Shown: positions 8,226-13,163 of the stretch, piece by piece
How the letters are laid out: every line of letters starts with the position of its first letter
Numbering within the stretch: position 1 is the stretch's first letter
DNA from: Circinella umbellata
Taxonomy: Eukaryota > Mucoromycota > Mucoromycetes > Mucorales > Lichtheimiaceae
Length of the DNA stretch: 13,163 bases
Direction: 5' to 3'
Assembly: GCA_025093555.1 (NCBI GenBank)
Contig: JAIWNF010000189.1
Span: 1 to 13,163, forward strand
Program-made: the position numbers and the translations under genes
Notes under the pieces: generated by a model
Databases searched by the model: none
The model's input: only the letters and a program-made list of their open reading frames with translations
Told to the model about the DNA's origin: nothing

Positions 8226-8552
8226 TTATGTGCGATTGATTTGGATTTCTTGAATTGATGTAAAGTTATTTGTAATGTATTGATAAAGTTTGATTTCTTG
8301 CTTCTTCAGTACCGCGAAAGTTTTTGATACGAAATTTGCGAAGACTAGTGTTGGGTGGATTGTGCGATGTAGTTGGAATGTTGTTGATTGTAAAGCTCTT
8401 TCAAAATCTACTTTTTCTATCTTTGTGCTAAGATGCAAATTATTCAAGAAGTTGGAAAAAATGCTTCTGATAATCGTGAGTAAATTCGCATTGCTCTTAA
8501 GCAATTGCTTCCGCAAATGAGTACGATATTGCACAAATCCCGAGAATTGCAA
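8226..8552 (-). CDS. Hypothetical open frame, 108 codons
   Basis: A minus-strand frame with no ATG at its upstream end (it opens with TTG), for example NLHLSTKIEKVDFERALQS and NFVSKTFAVLKKQEIKLYQ. The composition is ordinary and no motif is seen. The plus strand of the same stretch also has a coding-like frame from an ATG at 8433 to 8675 (EVGKNASDNRE, TAA at 8481, then ALKQLLPQMSTILHKSRELQ), preceded by a pyrimidine-rich CTAAG that could be a splice acceptor. The two readings exclude each other. I cannot decide, and either could be chance. Confidence 0.2.
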   Translation of the reverse strand: MQFSGFVQYRTHLRKQLLKSNANLLTIIRSIFSNFLNNLHLSTKIEKVDFERALQSTTFQLHRTIHPTLVFANFVSKTFAVLKKQEIKLYQYITNNFTSIQEIQINRT

Positions 8553-8675
8553 GTGAAGTCTAATATAAAAAATGAAAATGTTTACATGTTAACTCTTACG
8601 TATTTGAGTAAAATAATATGTTATTGTCATACATCTTATACAAATATAGATACATTACCTGCATTATACGTGTAG

Positions 8676-9143
8676 ATTGTTCGTCTAATGCGCAGTGTGA
8701 GGTCGATATTGTTCATGTAATACATCATGTATAAAAATGGAAAGGAATAGGGTGCGTATATAAAAGTGGGTCGTACGTTGCGGCTTCTATTGACCTTTTC
8801 TGCAAACATGATTATTTTGAACTTTAAACGTGGAAATGTGGAGAAGGGAGGGTTATCGGCGAGTATGGATGATAAGCGAGGAAAAAAATAATTGATTATA
8901 AGTCGTCTCCAAGCAGGAGAGACCCAGTAGCAGCTTAAAAAATCTTCAAATGTTGTAATATACAAAAATATGGTAGTTGTAACTTCAAAAGGTAAAATTG
9001 GGTGAAATCGCTGGATGGTTCATTTTTTGAAAGAAAGTTAAGATTAAGTGGAAAAAGTTGAAGAATTAAAAAAAAAGGTGAAGAAAAGTTAAAAAAAATA
9101 AAAGTGAACGAAAATGCTTTATTTATACTAAAAAAAAGTGACA
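8676..9143. other. No confident gene
   Basis: A minus-strand frame of 109 codons (8965-8636) lacks motifs and is within the chance range. On the plus strand the frame from an ATG at about 8810 reads NFKRGNVEKGGLSASMDDK, then continues through a TAA and a TAG to about 9005. Neither is supported by anything else. The end of the region (9060-9120) is A-rich. Confidence 0.4.
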
Positions 9144-9458
9144 GTTTTTTTGTTTTGATTTTAACAACTTCAAAGTAAAAAGTTATATTTTATCATTGTT
9201 GGGTGCACTAAATTTTTGGGTGGTAAATCTTCCTTATTTGAGTATTTACACACCCATTGTTCTGAATGTTCAAACTGGCACTTGTTAATATAAACACAGG
9301 CACCATAAACAATTGCCTTATTGAACGTAGCATTTCTGTGCAGTTTGCTTTCTTTTTATAATGGAACCTGATCCTTTTTGGTGGATGGATAGAACAACAC
9401 GAAACAAACACGTTTTTGGGATGGACAGAGCAAAACACTCATTTAAAATAATAATTTA

Positions 9459-9483
9459 TCAGGAATTGCTACGGACACCCCAT
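9459..9483. repeat. Terminal-inverted-repeat-like motif, first copy
   Basis: AGGAATTGCTACGGACACCCCA is matched as reverse complement by 9840-9865 with about three differences. It is followed by TA. Confidence 0.5.
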
Positions 9484-9839
9484 AAATAAAAAATTGTCAA
9501 ACAAGTCCTTAGACCATGTAAACTATAGTACCGGCGTTATCAACACCTTATTATGGTGCACTCATATACATCATTAGTTTGTCTTGTCTTTATGCAGCTC
9601 CTATTTGTGTACATAATAATATAGTGAAAAAAGATAAGAAATATAGAACAATATTTATAAAAAGTTGAACTGCTGATATAAGCTTCCATAACCATTTTTA
9701 AGTTATACAGCGTTACTAACTGTATAGATAGTGTATAAATGGCTGGATACAACGTAATTATATTAGATTGTTATGTATCTTTGAAAAAATATAAAAGTGG
9801 GGTGTTCGTAAGAATTGAAATTACCTAATATACCATGTT

Positions 9840-9865
9840 TTTGGGGTGTTCGTAGCAAATCCCTT
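9840..9865. repeat. Terminal-inverted-repeat-like motif, second copy
   Basis: TGGGGTGTTCGTAGCAAATC is the inverse of the motif at 9459-9483. A further partial copy in the same orientation as this one lies at 9797-9820. Confidence 0.5.
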
Positions 9866-9935
9866 ATTTATGATATTTATAGTTTATTTGTTTTGAATTC
9901 CACAACTTCAAAGTAAACAGTTCTATTTTATCAAA

Positions 9936-10397
9936 AAATACTTGCTTCTTGTTCTTGTTGATTTTTAATTTCTTCAAGAACATATGGTTTGTCTTATTTA
10001 ATGTATATGTTACAAGTATCTCTAATTCATGATTAGACAAACAGTGTAATTTATATACGTAATGGCATTATAATTGAATTAGTAGAAGATATTGAAGAAT
10101 ATTTCACTATTAAAACAAATTGAAGTGATTTATTTCATTTTTTTTTAGAAAATTACTTAGCATTACGTAATAATTTTCATTATGTCTCGAAAATTCTTGA
10201 AAGGATAAGAATGGTTTAAATTTTCTTAATGTTGATGTCTGAAGAAGTCAATAAGTCATAGAAGACTTTAGCAGTTTTACGTATTATATTCTTCATTCTG
10301 TTATAATATGTATACACAGGAAATTATGAATGGATCAAAGCTATTAAGATCAGTAATCAAATAGCAATTATTTGTTTGTTTCTTTGCCCTTGTATGG
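9936..10397. other. AT-rich region, no gene seen
   Basis: AT-rich DNA with stops in all frames. It lies upstream of the LINE fragment and may include unrecognisable LINE sequence, but no endonuclease or upstream reverse transcriptase motif could be read. Confidence 0.5.
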
Positions 10398-10595
10398 AAG
10401 ATTTTGCAATCTTACCAAGTTGAGATAAAATGTAGAGTACGGAAATTGTTCATTAACGTCCGCTCAGCGTATGATACAGTAAACTGTGATGTTATATGGA
10501 ATATCCTTCGTCATACAACAACACCTCTGTTATTATTAGTACAAAAGCTTTTTAATAATGTAACGATTGAAGTAATAATAAATAATGCCATATAA
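10398..10595 (+). pseudogene. LINE-type reverse transcriptase fragment (dead)
   Basis: The plus-strand frame reads through RKLFINVRSAYDTVNCDVIW and then PLLLLVQKLFNNVTIEVIIN, ending at TAA 10593-10595. This matches the pattern of motif A and the following region of non-LTR reverse transcriptases, where motif A usually reads F-x-D-I-x-x-A-Y/F-D-x-V. Here the first Asp, a metal-binding catalytic residue, is replaced by Asn (AAC at 10455-10457), while the Asp of AYD is kept. No fingers, motif B (QGxxLSP-like) or YADD box is readable in the flanks, so only about 60 residues of the palm survive. In life the enzyme would copy its own RNA at a nicked target site. This copy cannot. Confidence 0.72.
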
Positions 10596-11681
10596 CTATG
10601 CTCTGTAGTATTAATATAAGCATACCATGTTGTGAAATTACTATTGATCCAATATCTCGTTCAATGTCACTATTTCATGGATATTTTCATTTTATCGCTA
10701 GAAGATTAAACCACAGTAGCAAAGCTGTATTAATCAGCTAGCTACATTATATGAACTGTCATCTTTTTTGACATGGTCATCGTAATTTAATCATACGTAG
10801 TATATTTTCTAGTACGTATGTTCTGTATTTGCTAGCTCAGAGTCCCAAAAGTTAAGCCAGTATTTCGCTAAACTGATACAAATCCTCACATATATTGAGT
10901 ACAGGTTCAACGAAAAATTACTGTACGTACAAACAAATAATTAAAAAAAGAGGGGAGGGGAGGGATTTTTGACTATTTTTTTCTGTTTTTTTTTTTCGGT
11001 ATAAAATTGAAGGGTTATTAGGTTATCATGTCGTAATTTTTTAATTTCTCGTGAGACACGTGGAGTCAAGCTACTGTTAATTTTGAGGGGTTTATAATGG
11101 TTGCCAATATAATTGGGTTGGGTTAACCAAAAGATTAGACTTGTCGAGTAAAATGAATTTCGAAATTGGTCCAATTTTCACTCAAAAGGAAGAAAGAGGC
11201 TAAGACTTGTGATTTTATGAGAGAAAGGTAATAAATGTGGAGGGTTGTTTTGGACTTACGTATTTTATGCCAAACCACAAAAGAAGAAATTTCACTTGGA
11301 AATATGAGTTGGACTGATTAACCAAAAAGTGGATATAAAAGTATTTTATTAGGAAAAAAATATAAAGATTTATAAAGAGCTATAAGCTAAAAGTATTTGA
11401 TCAATTCGATTCTATTTATACTATTTATTATAATGTTTGATAATAATTAATTATTAATAATTAATAATGTTTCTCTATCATTAGCGTCCACCAACGAAAC
11501 CCATTTTTGTTTTCCAATAGGCGAATAATAAATGTTTGTAAATTTGAGCATATTTTTAAAAAGAATCGAATTGTGGATATGATAAACAATGGAATTCAAT
11601 TTCAATCACAATGAGATGTTAATTGAACGTCCGACATTTGAAGATGCAATAGAGAGTTTAATACTTGAAGTGCTGGTAATT
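10596..11681. other. AT-rich region without a confident gene
   Basis: Contains a G-rich run (GGGGAGGGGAGGG, 10952-10964) next to T-runs, a 13-bp palindrome AATTGGTCCAATT near 11163-11176, and an AT palindrome cluster near 11442-11468. A minus-strand frame 11174-10941 (77 codons) and a plus-strand ATG frame 11589-11714 (41 codons) are open but unsupported. The latter lies partly antisense to the end of gene X. Some decayed LINE sequence may continue just after 10595. Confidence 0.45.
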
Positions 11682-12493
11682 TCAAATCATCCACAATTTC
11701 GTATAAACCTGTAAACGAAAGTGTAGCGACTTGACTATGTGCGAGCATAATAAGGATTAACGCTACATACAGATAAATTTAGAACAGGAAATGAAATTGT
11801 AATCTCACAAAGAGTATTAGTATCGGATAGAACAATACTGAAAAAAGAATCATCAATTCCTCTATAAAATCGACCTCCACCAAATCCTCCACCAATGTCT
11901 ACAATATATTATATAAATATTAATAGATAAACAATAAATGAATATTCTACTATCTTATATGTTATTTACCAAGTGAATAAAGATTACAATCACCAATATT
12001 AGCCAACATTTAAACGCGTGCTTCTTCTCTGCTTTTATCTTCATCACTTGTAATTATAGAAAATCTTTCTTCACGACGTAAACTTGCTAACAATAAATCA
12101 ATTTCATCTTCGATCAAATAAGTCAATGAATCGGTTTAAATCTAGGTAACAATGAATATCACACCATGTTGAACTGACACGAGTACATGTAACGAAGCTT
12201 GAAAATCAATCCCCTCAAATATCATGGGGATCAATTCTTGAGGTGATGCTGAATTTTTAGAACCGATAAAATCGGTTTTAGATCCTCCTTGTTCAATATT
12301 TTGTAGTCATTCGTCCTAACGTTGTAGGGGATTGGTTTGTCTCAAATTCCGAAAAAAGTTCTATTTCATCTTGAAATAGAACTTGTCTATTTCCTTCTTG
12401 CTCTACCTGCTGATTTTCATTATCACCAAGAGCATATGGTGTTGTCCTCGATAAATAAGTTAAGAGTAGTATGTCAAATCTAGAATTCGACAT
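11682..12493 (-). pseudogene. Unrecognised gene X, decayed but still splice-consistent
   Basis: Reading the minus strand, an ATG at 12493 opens 66 codons rich in Gln and Glu (ENQQVEQEGNRQVLFQDEI). A one-base shift near 12305 leads into one frame from about 12305 to 11970 (GSKNSASPQELIPMIFEGID; EDEIDLLLASLRREERFSI; MLANIGDCNLYSL) with stops only at 12142 (TAG), 12136 (TAA) and 12010 (TAA). A 71-nt GT-AG intron (11969-11899) joins in phase to DIGGGFGGGRFYRGIDDSFF. A second intron with the canonical GTATGT donor and a TTTACAG end (11770-11709, 62 nt) joins in phase to VYTKLWMI and a TGA at 11682-11684. Two independent in-phase junctions make a true former gene likely. The Gly-rich block near the C-terminus is notable but not diagnostic of any family I know. 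The encoded protein would be roughly 250 residues. Confidence 0.6.
12356..12384. repeat. 29-bp perfect inverted repeat inside gene X
   Basis: A 13-bp stem AAGTTCTATTTCA with its exact reverse complement is separated by three bases. It lies inside the Gln/Glu-rich open frame of gene X, where it encodes VLFQDEIEL. Confidence 0.85.
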
Positions 12494-12713
12494 ACTGTGT
12501 AACTTGACCAGTATTGAACTAGCCGGCAATCTTGAAAAAATGATTACTTTTAAAGAAATCGAATTAATAATTAATTGATTTATCTCGCTGTTTTTTTATA
12601 AAAAAATATTTTATATAACATTCATGTGAAAATTACCATCAAGTACCGAATACGTAATACTTGTATAAATAAAAAGGATTTTGAGATTACATATAAATTT
12701 TGATATATGAGTC
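12494..12713. other. AT-rich spacer between Y copy C and gene X
   Basis: No open frame of note. It would hold the promoter of gene X if that gene was ever independent. Only AT-rich strings are seen, none specific enough to call. Confidence 0.5.
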
Positions 12714-13163
12714 TTAATTGAAGTTAGGATAATGGTTGTACGCCTTCAAATCAGAATCCATACTGGATGGGATATCCTAAAGGTGTCAACATTGCCATAT
12801 TGGTACAAATAAAGACCTTTTGGACTTGAAAGAAACCTTTTGGGTTTGATCCCCTCTATGGAAAGGTAGGCTTGACGAGACCTCATGGTCATAACTAGCA
12901 TTGAAGCGTGTTTAATCGCTTGATGTTGGCCAATCCTGTTTACGGACGCGTTTTACTAGCTGATTGTGCGTAAGTACAGAAATAAAAGTAATTAGATAAA
13001 AGTTCCTTTTCTTTATTCTAATAAATTTCAAAGTACAATGGAAAGAAATAAAAAGGAAAGGGAAATTATATATATACCTCGTCAGCATGTTCAAGTGACG
13101 TATCATTTTACACTTGTTTTCGATAGCATCAAAAAATATTTCCCGCGTCAATGATAACATGTA
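12714..13163 (-). pseudogene. Unrecognised gene family Y, copy C (partial, cut by the window edge)
   Basis: At the right edge 13163-13078 matches 2815-2730 of copy A, with a 4-bp net length difference, and ends at the same GAG|GT splice donor. The putative intron (13077-12960) starts GTATAT and ends CAATCAG. After it one minus-strand frame runs 12959-12714 (KRVRKQDWPTSSD; YDHEVSSSLPFHRGDQTQK; SMDSDLKAYNHYPNFN) with internal TAA, TGA and TAG. SSMDSDLKAYNHY corresponds to SSMGSRLEAVSHY in copy B, and the DNA around CCATACTGGAT is shared. The upstream part lies outside the window. Confidence 0.5.

Larger units (their letters stand above)
9144..9935. mobile_element. Cluster of short direct and inverted repeats, likely non-autonomous DNA-transposon remnants
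   Basis: A ~54-bp block (AACAACTTCAAAGTAAA core) at 9144-9198 recurs in direct orientation at 9881-9935, about 85-90% identical. Between the two copies a terminal-repeat-like motif occurs several times: GGAATTGCTACGGACACCCC near 9463-9482, its inverse GGGGTGTTCGTAGCAAATCC at 9843-9862, and a shorter GGGGTGTTCGTAAGAATT near 9799. Degenerate related strings occur near 9212. This looks like nested or abutting short elements with ~20-bp terminal inverted repeats. No transposase is visible. Exact element limits and target duplications cannot be fixed. Confidence 0.4.

Noticed and set aside
10952..10964. G-quadruplex candidate
   Set aside because: Only three G runs of three or more are present. 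A four-tract quadruplex would need splitting of runs.
11589..11714. 41-codon plus-strand ATG frame (starts MEFNFNHNEMLIERP)
   Set aside because: It looks coding-like and has a good start context, but it is short, has no support and partly overlaps the gene X terminus on the other strand.
2..12493. Ciliate-like code with TAA and TAG as Gln
   Set aside because: Several stops would read well as Gln, but TGA stops, frameshifts and small indels occur in the same genes, which fits decay better.

Overview
This window looks like repeat-rich, gene-poor, AT-rich eukaryotic nuclear DNA. Evidence for a eukaryote is the presence of short GT-AG introns that join reading frames in phase, a fragment of a LINE-type reverse transcriptase, a probable solo LTR and many degraded coding remnants. 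The very short introns (44-71 nt) and the general look of the LINE fragment suggest a filamentous fungus, perhaps an early-diverging one (Mucoromycota-like). That placement is inference. No rRNA, tRNA, CRISPR array or intact multi-exon gene could be supported, and no gene was recognised by name except the reverse transcriptase fragment.

Layout: (1) 1-3670 is a large inverted repeat. Its arms (1-677 and 2983-3670) are almost identical over their outer ~530 bp, and the left arm is cut by the window edge. The arms carry the 3' end of an unrecognised gene, called Z here. On the right, gene Z continues out of the arm to about 5000 on the minus strand as a broken gene with a coiled-coil segment, an eight-Asp run and a basic, AT-hook-like C-terminus. 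(2) The 2.3-kb centre of the inverted repeat holds two tandem, diverged, decayed copies (A and B) of a second unrecognised gene, Y, on the minus strand. A third copy (C) enters from the right edge of the window at 12714-13163. (3) 5461-5858 is a GC-rich minisatellite of four ~90-bp units. (4) 5859-10397 is AT-rich DNA with weak open frames, a probable solo LTR (7534-7821), a purine-rich tract, and a cluster of short direct and inverted repeats (9144-9935) resembling small DNA-transposon remnants. (5) 10398-10595 is a LINE reverse transcriptase fragment with a mutated motif A. (6) 11682-12493 is a third unrecognised gene, X, on the minus strand, decayed but with two introns that still splice in phase.

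X, Y, Z and the LINE are all broken by stops or small frameshifts, so the window reads as a graveyard of mobile or duplicated genes rather than as a working pathway. The most interesting points are the near-identical inverted duplication carrying a gene end (the left copy is better preserved and continues out of the window), the three-copy Y family, and the in-frame stops of X, Y and Z. Many of these stops are TAA or TAG, as expected from C-to-T decay of Gln codons. Because the DNA is AT-rich, open frames of 60-80 codons arise easily by chance; such frames are left out unless something else supports them.
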